A stretch of 64,000 bases of DNA from Aureimonas sp. AU20. Lineage in GTDB: Bacteria > Pseudomonadota > Alphaproteobacteria > Rhizobiales > Rhizobiaceae. Below, one piece after another: positions 33,932 to 41,562 of this stretch (its first letter is position 1; the number at the start of each line of letters is the position of its first letter). Position numbers and translations under genes: made by a program. The notes beneath the pieces are model-generated. The model searched no databases. It was not told the DNA's origin and was given only the letters and a program-made list of their open reading frames with translations. The stretch lies in NCBI RefSeq assembly GCF_001442755.1, contig NZ_CP006367.1, positions 3,472,001 through 3,536,000 on the forward strand. Reading direction: 5' to 3'.

Positions 33932-34429
33932 ATGCTCCCGACCGAAAACCCCTTTCCGCCCGGCGATGCCGACCGCCATTTCCTCTGGCAGATGCTGGTG
34001 GAGCGGGACATCGACGCCTTTCTCGCCGCCGACTGGGGAATGGTGGACGGCGACTTCGCGCATGATCGCTTCTTCGGCCTCCACGCGCACAAGTCGGAGA
34101 TCCCCGATTCCTGGCGCCTCGCCTTTCCGACGCTGGAATCCTATCGCGACGAATGGCTGCGGCAGGCCGAGAGCGCCAAGCTCACGCGCTATGCCGAGCC
34201 GGTGCGCGAGGCGCTGTTTCGCGCCACGAACCTGCGCGACATCGACATTTCGGGCGACCGGGCCGTGGCGCACAAGAAGTTCGACGGCACGGTGGCGCTG
34301 GAGGGCGGCGGCGTCGAGGTGCTCAGCTGGCAGACGCTTTACTTCGCCAGCCGGATCGACGGACGCTGGAAGCTGACCGGCTTCGTCGGCTACATGCCCT
34401 TCCCGCTCGGCCGCGCCCGCACGGCGTGA
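33932..34429 (+). CDS. NTF2-like / SnoaL-fold small protein, function unknown
   Basis: 165 residues. Pattern suggests a cone-shaped NTF2-like fold: an N-terminal helix (LVERDIDAFLAADWGMVDGD), a middle region LRDIDISGDRAVAHKKFDGT and the C-terminal strand pair LSWQTLYFASRIDGRWKLTG with FVGYMPFPLG. No catalytic role can be assigned. It ends the operon 15 bp after the D-threonine-aldolase-like gene, so it may process or bind the same metabolite. Confidence 0.75.
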   Translation: MLPTENPFPPGDADRHFLWQMLVERDIDAFLAADWGMVDGDFAHDRFFGLHAHKSEIPDSWRLAFPTLESYRDEWLRQAESAKLTRYAEPVREALFRATNLRDIDISGDRAVAHKKFDGTVALEGGGVEVLSWQTLYFASRIDGRWKLTGFVGYMPFPLGRARTA

Positions 34430-34788
34430 GGAAACGGGGCGGCTTTTGGGCCGCCCCCGATCGCATCGAGGATCGCCCTTCCGCCGGCCGGGCCATCCCA
34501 CGAAAGCTGTCGGTCGCCCCGTAAAGTGAGGGGTCGCTTGCGTCATCTCGCGCCGCGTCCCCCCTTGTGCGCCCCATGGGTCTGCCGGGCTGAAGGCGAG
34601 AGGTTCCCGGCAGGGTCCGCCGAATGGGCGCCGCGAAGGGATCACGGCTTCGCGAGGCACCGCCCAATCCGCAGAACGCCCGTCCGCACCGGCGCTTAGC
34701 CGTTGCCGATCGCCTCGCGCGCCATACCCTTTCCCGGCAGGTCCGGCCCCGGCCGGCGCGAGGCGATCCTGCGACGTGAAGGCCGGAC
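34430..34788. other. 359-bp gap without a convincing gene, rich in inverted repeats
   Basis: A weak terminator-like hairpin (34436-34457, GGGGCGGC / GCCGCCCC, no T-run) opens the gap. A 13-bp perfect inverted repeat GATCGCCTCGCGC (34708-34720) / GCGCGAGGCGATC (34756-34768) lies 20 bp before the ctaG-like start. Reading frames present are low-complexity and overlap neighbours. I do not recognise a riboswitch or tRNA. It must hold the promoter of the cytochrome oxidase cluster. Confidence 0.5.
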
Positions 34789-35532
34789 ATGACGCACAGT
34801 TCCATCCCTTATTGCGGCTTAGCCCCGGCTCCGGCCGATCTTCTTCTCGCCTGGAATCTCGACCCGGTCTTGCTGGCGCTCCTGTGTCTTGGCCTGGCGC
34901 TCGGCTGGCGGCATCTCGGCCGCACGGAGAATCCGGGCCGGGCGCGGCGCTTCCACGCGCTCGCCTTCGCCGTCGTGTTTCTCGCCTTCGTCTCGCCGCT
35001 CTGCGCGCTGTCCTCGGCGCTGTTCTCGGCGCGCGTCGCCCATCATCTCCTGTTGATCGCCCTTGCCGCGCCGCTTCTGGCGCTGGCCTGGCCGGGGCGA
35101 CGCGCTTCGCTGCCGGGCCTCTGCGCGCTGGCGCTTCTCCATGTGGTTCTGGTCTGGGTCTGGCATGCGCCCGCGCCCTATGCGGCGGCACTGTCCAGCG
35201 ACGCGCTCTATTGGCTCATGGAGCTGACGCTGCTCGGCTCCGGCGTGCTTCTCTGGCGCGCGCTGCTCGCGCCCGGCGCGCCGCTCGCCCGCGTGCTCCT
35301 CGTCCATCTCTGCATCGTAGCGCAGATGGGCCTCCTCGGCGCGCTCATCACCTTCGCCCCCGCTCCGCTCTACGCCCCGCATGTCCTGACGACCGAGGCT
35401 TTCGGACTTTCGGCGCTGGAGGACCAGCAGCTCGCCGGGCTCCTCATGTGGGTGCCGGCGAACCTGCCCTATCTCCTGGCCGCCCTGCTGGCGCTCGGGC
35501 TCCATCTTCGCACCGAGGAGCGCGCGGCTTGA
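34789..35532 (+). CDS. ctaG: Caa3-type cytochrome c oxidase assembly protein, CtaG family
   Basis: 247 residues, about seven helices. Features of the CtaG_caa3 family: LLLAWNLDPVLLALLCLGLA, FVSPLCALSSALFSARVAHH, HVVLVWVWHAPAPYAAALSS, GLLGALITFAPAPLYAPHVL, LEDQQLAGLLMWVPANLPYL. The family supports copper delivery and assembly of aa3/caa3 oxidases and differs from the Cox11-type CtaG. First gene of the oxidase cluster; its stop overlaps the next gene (TTGA). Confidence 0.9.
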   Translation: MTHSSIPYCGLAPAPADLLLAWNLDPVLLALLCLGLALGWRHLGRTENPGRARRFHALAFAVVFLAFVSPLCALSSALFSARVAHHLLLIALAAPLLALAWPGRRASLPGLCALALLHVVLVWVWHAPAPYAAALSSDALYWLMELTLLGSGVLLWRALLAPGAPLARVLLVHLCIVAQMGLLGALITFAPAPLYAPHVLTTEAFGLSALEDQQLAGLLMWVPANLPYLLAALLALGLHLRTEERAA

Positions 35533-36035
35533 TTCTCGTCTGGATGAAGAGCCTCCACATCGCCGCCCTGGTGGTCTGGTGCGGCGGGCTGCTGCTCATG
35601 CCCATTCTCATGAACCAGCGCGAGGCGGCCGGCGCCGGCCCGCCGCTGCACCGGCTCCATGCCTTCACGCGCTTCGCCTATATCGTCGTGGTCTCGCCGG
35701 CCGCCTTTCTCGCCATCGGCTCGGGCACGGCGCTGATCCTGATGCGCGAGGTCTTCACCGTCTGGTTCGCGGTGAAGCTGCTCTTCGTCGGCGTGCTCAC
35801 GGCGCTCCATGTCTGGACCGGGCTGGTGATCCTGTCGCTCTTCGAGGAGGGCCGGCATTTTCGAACCTGGCGCATGGTCTCGGGGCTCGGCGCGCTGTCG
35901 CTGACGCTGCTCGCCATTCTCTATCTGGTTCTGGCCAAGCCCGCGATCGATCTCGCCCTTCTGCCGGAGATGCTGCATCGGCCCGGCGCGTTGGGCGAGC
36001 TCGGGCACCACGTCATTCGTCGTCTGACACCATGA
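35529..36035 (+). CDS. HemJ/CopD-like integral membrane protein
   Basis: 168 residues from a TTG that overlaps the ctaG stop and has GAGGAG ~8 nt upstream; an ATG at 35544 is the alternative. Four helices; N-terminus ILVWMKSLHIAALVVWCGGL resembles HemJ/CopD proteins, which have a conserved His in the first helix, and LHRLHAFTRFAYIVVVSPAA follows. It may bind haem or copper and support oxidase assembly. The 3' end overlaps the convergent DUF2231 gene by 23 bp. Confidence 0.8.
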   Translation: MILVWMKSLHIAALVVWCGGLLLMPILMNQREAAGAGPPLHRLHAFTRFAYIVVVSPAAFLAIGSGTALILMREVFTVWFAVKLLFVGVLTALHVWTGLVILSLFEEGRHFRTWRMVSGLGALSLTLLAILYLVLAKPAIDLALLPEMLHRPGALGELGHHVIRRLTP

Positions 36036-36525
36036 TGCCGACGCCATGATGCAGGATCAGCTTGCCGCCATGCCAGCCCGCCAGCCCCGTGAGCCCGCCG
36101 CCGAGAACCGAAAGGAACAGGCCGAGCGGCAGCACGGCCTCGGGCTGCGTCAGCCGCAGGCCCCAGTTCATGCCGAGCACCGAGATCAGGGACATGGCGG
36201 CGATGGCGTGCGTCCAGCTCGCCGCCCGCGCGCGAATGCCGGGCACGAAGATCAGCTCCATCGTGCCGACCACGCCGGCCGCGACGCCCGTCAGGAAGGC
36301 GAAGCCCGCCGCCCAGAGGCTGCATCGCACCCAGAACGGATCAGCCGACCACCAGTAGAACACGTCGCAGCCGAGCGTCGCGATGGCGAGCGCGATCGGG
36401 AAATGCACGGCCATGGCGTGGATGGGATGGCCGGCGACGGCGATGGCCGAGGAAATGTCCTTTTCCGCCACCTTGCTGATGACCGGGCTGACGCCGGCGC
36501 CGGAAGAGGAGTTCGCTTGGCTCAT
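36013..36525 (-). CDS. DUF2231 family membrane protein
   Basis: 170 residues. Four helices with the family signature GHPIHAMAVHFPIALAIATL (~residue 33), then LWAAGFAFLTGVAAGVVGTM, HAIAAMSLISVLGMNWGLRL and SVLGGGLTGLAGWHGGKL. GAGGTC lies ~8 nt before its ATG. It is antisense to the oxidase genes: the 3' end overlaps the HemJ-like gene by 23 bp and its start is 3 bp from the start of coxB. DUF2231 proteins often accompany haem-copper oxidase or cytochrome genes; function unknown. Confidence 0.87.
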   Translation of the reverse strand: MSQANSSSGAGVSPVISKVAEKDISSAIAVAGHPIHAMAVHFPIALAIATLGCDVFYWWSADPFWVRCSLWAAGFAFLTGVAAGVVGTMELIFVPGIRARAASWTHAIAAMSLISVLGMNWGLRLTQPEAVLPLGLFLSVLGGGLTGLAGWHGGKLILHHGVGIMVSDDE

Positions 36526-36528
36526 GTC

Positions 36529-37263
36529 GTGACCTCGGCCTCGGGGCGGAAAGGGCGCGTCCTCGCGCCGGCTTTCGCTTCACTTGGGCTTTCCGGCTGC
36601 GCCGGCAAGCTGTCGATCCTCGACCCCGCCGGTCCCGCCGCCCAGTCCACCGCCCTTCTCTGGTGGGTCATGTTCGCCGGAGCCCTGGCCATCATGGCTC
36701 TGGTGCTGGGTCTCGTCGGCTTCGCCTTCCTCAAGCCCGGCTGGGGCCGCGACATCCCGCCCCGTCGCTGGCTGGTCTGGGGCGGTCTCGCCTTTCCCGG
36801 CGTCGTGCTGAGCGCGCTTCTCGTCTTCGCGCTGGCGACCGGCGAGCGGCTTCTCGCCCATCCCGGCCGGCCGGGCCTCGTGAGGGTGGAGGCGCTACCG
36901 CATCAATGGGCCTGGGAGTTCCGCTATCCCGGCCAGAGCGGCTCGACGTCGGGGGTCCTGCACCTGCCCGCCGGCCAGCCGGTGGATGTCGCGGTGATCG
37001 GAACCGACGTCATCCATGCCTTCTGGGTGCCGCGCCTCGCAGGCAAGATCGACGCCATTCCCGGCCACGTGAATGTGATCCGCCTCCAGGCCGACCGGCC
37101 TGGCACCTATGGCGGCGTCTGCGCGGAGTTCTGCGGCGTCGGCCATGCCGAGATGAGCTTTTCCGTCCTCGCCCATCCGCCGGAAAGCTACGGCGCGGCC
37201 CTGGCCGCAGCCCTTTCGCTGGCAACAACCGCTCAGCCAGAACCTCAGGAGACCCAGCCTTGA
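36529..37263 (+). CDS. coxB: Cytochrome c oxidase subunit II, lipoprotein form
   Basis: 244 residues from a GTG at 36529. The short leader ends in a lipobox (SLGLSGC, Cys ~residue 23). Two helices follow (LWWVMFAGALAIMALVLGLV; WLVWGGLAFPGVVLSALLVF), then the CuA domain with the aromatic patch LPHQWAWEFRYPG, HAFWVPRLAGKIDAIPGH and all CuA ligands in YGGVCAEFCGVGHAEMSF. No haem c domain is present. Start site: no in-frame ATG nearby; the lipobox supports the GTG. The upstream regulatory DNA lies inside the antisense DUF2231 gene. The stop overlaps the subunit I start (TTGA). Confidence 0.88.
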   Translation: MTSASGRKGRVLAPAFASLGLSGCAGKLSILDPAGPAAQSTALLWWVMFAGALAIMALVLGLVGFAFLKPGWGRDIPPRRWLVWGGLAFPGVVLSALLVFALATGERLLAHPGRPGLVRVEALPHQWAWEFRYPGQSGSTSGVLHLPAGQPVDVAVIGTDVIHAFWVPRLAGKIDAIPGHVNVIRLQADRPGTYGGVCAEFCGVGHAEMSFSVLAHPPESYGAALAAALSLATTAQPEPQETQP

Positions 37264-39794
37264 GCGAGACCCGCGCCGCCTCGACGCCCCTCTCGCCCGT
37301 CGCCCTGCATCAGGGGCTGGACCGCATCTGGAGCACGCCGAAGGGCTGGGGTCGGCTGTCGGCGGTGAACCACACGGTGATCGGCCGGCGCTTCATCATC
37401 GCCGCCTTCATCTTCTTCGCCATCGGTGGCCTGCTCGCCATGCTGATCCGCGCCCAGCTCGCCACGCCGCACAGCGGCTTCGTCGGGCCGGCGCTCTACA
37501 ACCAGATATTCACCATGCACGGCACGGTGATGATGTTCCTCTTCGCCATCCCGATGTTCGAGGGCGTGGCGATGTATTTCCTGCCCAAGATGCTGGGCGC
37601 GCGCGACCTTGCCTTTCCCCGCCTCTCGGCGCTCGGCTTCTGGTGCTACGTCTTCGGCGGGTCGATCCTGATCGTAGCGCTCCTGACGGGCTATGCCCCC
37701 GATTCCGGCTGGTTCATGTACACGCCGCTGTCTTCGGGCAAGCATTCGCCGGGCATCAATGCCGATGTCTGGCTGCTCGGCATCACCTTCGTCGAGATTT
37801 CCGCCATGGGCGCGGCGATCGAGCTGACCGTCTCGATCCTGAAGCTGCGCGCGCCGGGCATGAGTCTCGCCCGCATGCCGCTCTTCGCCTGGTACATCCT
37901 CGTCACCGCCGGCATGATGCTGGTCGGCTTTCCCCCGCTCATCCTCGGCTCCATCCTCCTGGAGCTGGAGCGCGCCTTCGACCTGCCCTTCTTCGACCCC
38001 GCGCGCGGCGGCGATCCGCTTCTCTGGCAGCATCTCTTCTGGCTGTTCGGGCACCCGGAGGTCTACATCATCTTCCTGCCGGCGGCGGGCGTCATCTCCA
38101 CCATCCTGCCGGTTCTCGTCGGCCGGCCGATCCTGGGCTATTCCTGGATCGTCGTGGCGGTGACGGCCATGGGCTTCCTGTCCTTCGGCCTCTGGGTCCA
38201 CCACATGTTCACGGTGGGCATCCCGCATCTGGCGCAGGGCTTCTTCTCGGCCGCCAGCGTCCTCGTCGCCGTGCCGACCGGCATCCAGATCTTTCTCTGG
38301 ATCGGAACGATGATGGCGGGCCGGCCAAAGCTCACCGTGCCGATGCTCTATCTCCTCGGCTTCTTCTTCGTCTTCGTCTGCGGCGGCCTCACCGGCGTCA
38401 TGCTCGCCATCGTGCCCTTCGACTGGCAGGTCCACGACACGCAATTCGTCGTGGCGCACATGCATTACGTGCTGGTCGGCGGCTTCATCTTCCCCATGCT
38501 CGCAGCCGCCTATTACTGGTTGCCGCATTTCACCGGCCGCCAGCCGCTCTACAATGTCGGCACGCTGGCCTTCTGGCTGATCTTCATCGGCTTCAACGCC
38601 ACCTTCCTGATCATGCACCTGACGGGGCTCTACGGCATGCCCCGGCGCTACTACACCTATGAGGCGGGCTACGGTTGGGGGGCGCTGAACCTCGTTTCCT
38701 CGATCGGCGGCTTCGTCATGACCATGGGCTTCGCGCTCTTTGCGGTGGACATGCTGTTCCAGTTCCGTCTCGGCCGGATCGCGCCGCGCAACCCCTGGCG
38801 TGCGGGCACGCTGGAATGGGCCACCGCGACGCCGCCGCCCTCCTACGCCTTCGCCTCGCTGCCCGACGTCACCTCGCGCGATCCGCTGCACGAGCGGCCC
38901 GATCTCGGACAGGAGCTGGCCGCGGGTGGTGGCTACCTCGCCGAGCCGCGCAACGGCTGGCAGGAAACGCTGGTGGTCTCGATGAACTCGGCGACGCCCC
39001 AGTCCATCGCCATCCTGCCCCGCCCGACCTTCCTGCCGCTCGCCACGGCGGCGGCGATCGGGCTTTTCGTCCTGTCGCTCCTGTTCAAGCTCTATTGGGC
39101 AGCCGCATTCCTGCCGATCGCGGTGCTCGCACTGTGCCTCGCTTGGACGCCGGCCTCCGGCGCGAAGGCCGATCTCGGCCCGGTGCCGGCCGGACGGGGC
39201 CTAGGCCTTCCCGTGCATTTCGAGGTGGAGCGACCGCTTTCCTGGTGGGCCATGGTGTTCCTGCTTCTGGCCAATGGCACGATCTTCGCCTCGCTCGTCT
39301 TCGGCACCCTATTTCTCTGGCTGGTCGCGCCGAACTGGCCGCCGCCGGGCGGGCTCGACCTTTCGCAGGGACGCCTCCTCCTGATCGGCTCGTTGGTGGT
39401 GGTCGCCGCGCTCGCCGCCCGGCTGGCGCAGCGCCCGCTTGGGCAGACGGGTCGGCCTTCGCTCCCGCTGCTGGTCGGCACGCTCGCGGCCGAGGCTCTG
39501 GCCGCCGGGCTGACGCTCGCCACACTGTTCGACGTGCCGACGCCGACGGGCCACGCGACCTTCGCCACGGTCTGCGCGCTGCTGGCCTATGTCGCGCTGC
39601 ATGCAGTGCTGGGCGTGGTGTTCGCGGGCTTTGCCATCTGGCGGGTGATGGCGGGCTATGTCTCTGCCCGGCGCAGCGCCGATCTCGGCATCGGCTCACT
39701 GTGGCACGACTACACGGCGGTGTCCGGCCTCCTGGCGCTGCTTCTCGTCGCCGCCCTGCCCTTTCTCCTGCCGCTGCGGGGGAGTGTGGGATGA
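37260..39794 (+). CDS. Cytochrome c oxidase subunits I and III fused in one polypeptide
   Basis: 844 residues from a TTG overlapping the coxB stop, with AGGAGA ~8 nt upstream. Residues ~35-560 are subunit I: haem a His in FTMHGTVMMF, D-channel Asp in ARDLAFPRL, CuB His and cross-linked Tyr in GHPEVYIIFLP (E also present), CuB pair in WVHHMFTVG, haem ligands in HMHYVLVGG. Residues ~600-844 are subunit III-like helices beginning HFEVERPLSWWAMVFLLLAN. The enzyme reduces O2 to water in the inner membrane. One oddity: the K-channel position in PTGIQIFLW is Gln (residue 343) rather than the usual Lys. Subunits I-III fusions are known in other bacteria. Confidence 0.92.
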   Translation: MSETRAASTPLSPVALHQGLDRIWSTPKGWGRLSAVNHTVIGRRFIIAAFIFFAIGGLLAMLIRAQLATPHSGFVGPALYNQIFTMHGTVMMFLFAIPMFEGVAMYFLPKMLGARDLAFPRLSALGFWCYVFGGSILIVALLTGYAPDSGWFMYTPLSSGKHSPGINADVWLLGITFVEISAMGAAIELTVSILKLRAPGMSLARMPLFAWYILVTAGMMLVGFPPLILGSILLELERAFDLPFFDPARGGDPLLWQHLFWLFGHPEVYIIFLPAAGVISTILPVLVGRPILGYSWIVVAVTAMGFLSFGLWVHHMFTVGIPHLAQGFFSAASVLVAVPTGIQIFLWIGTMMAGRPKLTVPMLYLLGFFFVFVCGGLTGVMLAIVPFDWQVHDTQFVVAHMHYVLVGGFIFPMLAAAYYWLPHFTGRQPLYNVGTLAFWLIFIGFNATFLIMHLTGLYGMPRRYYTYEAGYGWGALNLVSSIGGFVMTMGFALFAVDMLFQFRLGRIAPRNPWRAGTLEWATATPPPSYAFASLPDVTSRDPLHERPDLGQELAAGGGYLAEPRNGWQETLVVSMNSATPQSIAILPRPTFLPLATAAAIGLFVLSLLFKLYWAAAFLPIAVLALCLAWTPASGAKADLGPVPAGRGLGLPVHFEVERPLSWWAMVFLLLANGTIFASLVFGTLFLWLVAPNWPPPGGLDLSQGRLLLIGSLVVVAALAARLAQRPLGQTGRPSLPLLVGTLAAEALAAGLTLATLFDVPTPTGHATFATVCALLAYVALHAVLGVVFAGFAIWRVMAGYVSARRSADLGIGSLWHDYTAVSGLLALLLVAALPFLLPLRGSVG

Positions 39795-40141
39795 TCGCCA
39801 CCCGCTCGCTCTCGCTTCTCCTGCTGCTGGCCGGCTTCGTGATCTGGAGCTCGGCCTTCATCGCGCTCTATGCCGGGCTCTCGGTCGGCTGCGCCTTTGG
39901 CTGGGACCAGGCGCGTTTCGGCCCGGTGAGCCTGTTGCGAGCGCTCCTCGTCGGAATCTGGCTCCTGCATCTCCTGATGCTCGGCGCGCTCTGGCTTCTC
40001 TGCCGCCGCCGCGCCCGGCAAAGCGGCGAGGCCGAGCCCGACCGCTTCCTCGCCGCTGCCGCGCTGACCGCGAGTATCGCGGCCGTGGTGGTGACGCTCG
40101 TCAACTACGCGCCGATCCTCAACCTCACGATCTGCCTTTGA
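39791..40141 (+). CDS. Small membrane protein of the oxidase cluster, unknown family
   Basis: 116 residues, three predicted helices (SLSLLLLLAGFVIWSSAFIA; LLRALLVGIWLLHLLMLGAL; AAALTASIAAVVVTLVNYAP). The start overlaps the subunit I-III stop (ATGA), so it is co-translated and probably a small accessory or assembly subunit. I do not recognise a named family. Confidence 0.78.
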   Translation: MIATRSLSLLLLLAGFVIWSSAFIALYAGLSVGCAFGWDQARFGPVSLLRALLVGIWLLHLLMLGALWLLCRRRARQSGEAEPDRFLAAAALTASIAAVVVTLVNYAPILNLTICL

Positions 40142-40148
40142 AACGAAA

Positions 40149-40170
40149 ACGGCGGCCCGAAGGCCGCCGT
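40149..40170 (-). terminator. Terminator of the transaldolase gene (shared intergenic hairpin)
   Basis: A 9-bp stem (ACGGCGGCC / GGCCGCCGT) with a CGAA loop. On the minus strand it is followed by TTTTCGTTTC, giving an intrinsic terminator for tal; it may also slow transcription from the oxidase side. Confidence 0.75.
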
Positions 40171-40198
40171 CGCTTGAGGCTCGAAAGGGTGGCCGCGA

Positions 40199-41179
40199 TT
40201 ACTGCGCGGCGACTGCCGCCGGGTTGTCCTCGAGGCGCTTGGCGACGAGGCCGCGCAGCTCGCGCAGGTCCTTGGCGAAGGAGCGGATGCCCTCGGCCAG
40301 CTTCTCGGTCGCCATCGCGTCCTCGTTCATCGCCCAGCGGAAGGCGCGCTCATCCATCTTGATCGGATCGACCTTGGTGAACGTATCGGGCGAGAGCTTG
40401 CGCTCCAGCGTGCCCTGGTCGTTCGAGAGCTCCTTGAGCAGGGCCGGCGAAATGGTCAGCCGGTCGCAGCCCGCCAGGGCCTCGATCTCGCCCGCGTTGC
40501 GGAACGAGGCGCCCATGACGACGGTCTTGATGCCGTTGGACTTGTAGTAGTCGTAGATTGAGCGAACCGACAGGACGCCGGGATCTTCCTCGGGCGTGTA
40601 GGTCTTGCCGGTGGACTTGGCGTACCAGTCCATGATGCGGCCGACGAAGGGCGAGATCAGGAACACGCCGGCATCGGCGCAGGCGATGGCCTGGGCCTTG
40701 GAGAAGATCAGCGTCAGGTTGCAGTCGATCCCTTCCTTCTGGAGGATCTCGGCGGCCCGGATGCCTTCCCAGGTGGAGGCGAGCTTGATGAGGATCTTTT
40801 CGCGGTCGACGCCGCGTGCCTTGTAGTCCTCGATGATGTGGCGAGCGCGCTTGACCGAGCCTTCCACGTCGAAGGACAGATCGGCGTCGACTTCGGTCGA
40901 CACGCGGCCGGGCACGAGTTCGGCGAGCGCCGCGCCGACCGAGACGGCCAGACGATCGGCCACCGCGTTGGCGACGTCCTTGCCGGACCCGCCCTTCGAC
41001 TGGCCCCAGCTCAGCGCCTCGGCGAAGGCGTCGTCGAACATGGGCGTGCCGAGCGCCTTGAGGACGATGGTCGGATTGGTCGTGCAGTCCACCGGGCGAA
41101 GCTCGCGGACCGCCTCGATGTCGCCGGTGTCCGCGACGACGGTGGTCATCTCACGAAGTTGGTCGAGCTTGGATGCCAT
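40199..41179 (-). CDS. tal: Transaldolase
   Basis: 326 residues, the length of TalB-type class 1 transaldolases. N-terminal [20 protein letters not shown] and [13 protein letters not shown], Schiff-base Lys in [16 protein letters not shown], then [54 protein letters not shown]. It moves a dihydroxyacetone unit between sedoheptulose-7-phosphate and glyceraldehyde-3-phosphate in the cytosolic pentose phosphate pathway. ATG at 41179 is fixed by the family N-terminus; the longer frame is rejected. Monocistronic by appearance. Confidence 0.96.
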   Translation of the reverse strand: MASKLDQLREMTTVVADTGDIEAVRELRPVDCTTNPTIVLKALGTPMFDDAFAEALSWGQSKGGSGKDVANAVADRLAVSVGAALAELVPGRVSTEVDADLSFDVEGSVKRARHIIEDYKARGVDREKILIKLASTWEGIRAAEILQKEGIDCNLTLIFSKAQAIACADAGVFLISPFVGRIMDWYAKSTGKTYTPEEDPGVLSVRSIYDYYKSNGIKTVVMGASFRNAGEIEALAGCDRLTISPALLKELSNDQGTLERKLSPDTFTKVDPIKMDERAFRWAMNEDAMATEKLAEGIRSFAKDLRELRGLVAKRLEDNPAAVAAQ

Positions 41180-41562
41180 GGGATGTTCCATTCGTCGAAG
41201 TTGGTGTGAGTCGATAATCGCCGCCGCTTCCCTGATGTGTCGTCCGCGACGCCAGGACGCAAGGCGCAAAGCACGCACGATGTTTTCGGCAAGCAGCGGC
41301 CGCGATCCCTAAGCTCTTATGTAGTGCGCTCCGGCCCCGGCCACAATCGCAACCCGCATGCGCGGGCGCATCTCGTGTGGACGGCGCGCGCGATCCTTGC
41401 TGAAAGGTTGACAGCGCCCGAGCCGATCCGCTCTATCTGCAAGCGTCAGGGGACCTGTGGCCCTGAAGTGACAGTGGGAGGCCGGCAAACCCGTCGCCTC
41501 GATCCTGTCGCGAATCCGCCAAACTCGGGTTCGAAGCCGGTCGCAGTTCAGACGGGACGTGA
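41180..41562. other. 383-bp divergent intergenic region, no gene seen
   Basis: Lies between tal (leftward) and the M23 peptidase gene (rightward). The frames present have no family likeness. A rightward promoter-like pair TTGACA (41408-41413) and TCTATC (41432-41437), spacing 18 bp, may drive the peptidase gene with a ~115-nt leader. Confidence 0.45.

Noticed and set aside
34560..34788. Possible cobalamin or other metabolite riboswitch before ctaG
   Set aside because: The gap is structured, but the conserved riboswitch boxes I know are absent.
34323..34805. 160-residue minus-strand frame in the gap before ctaG
   Set aside because: Arg-rich low-complexity sequence overlapping the NTF2-like gene; looks like random coding of GC-rich DNA.
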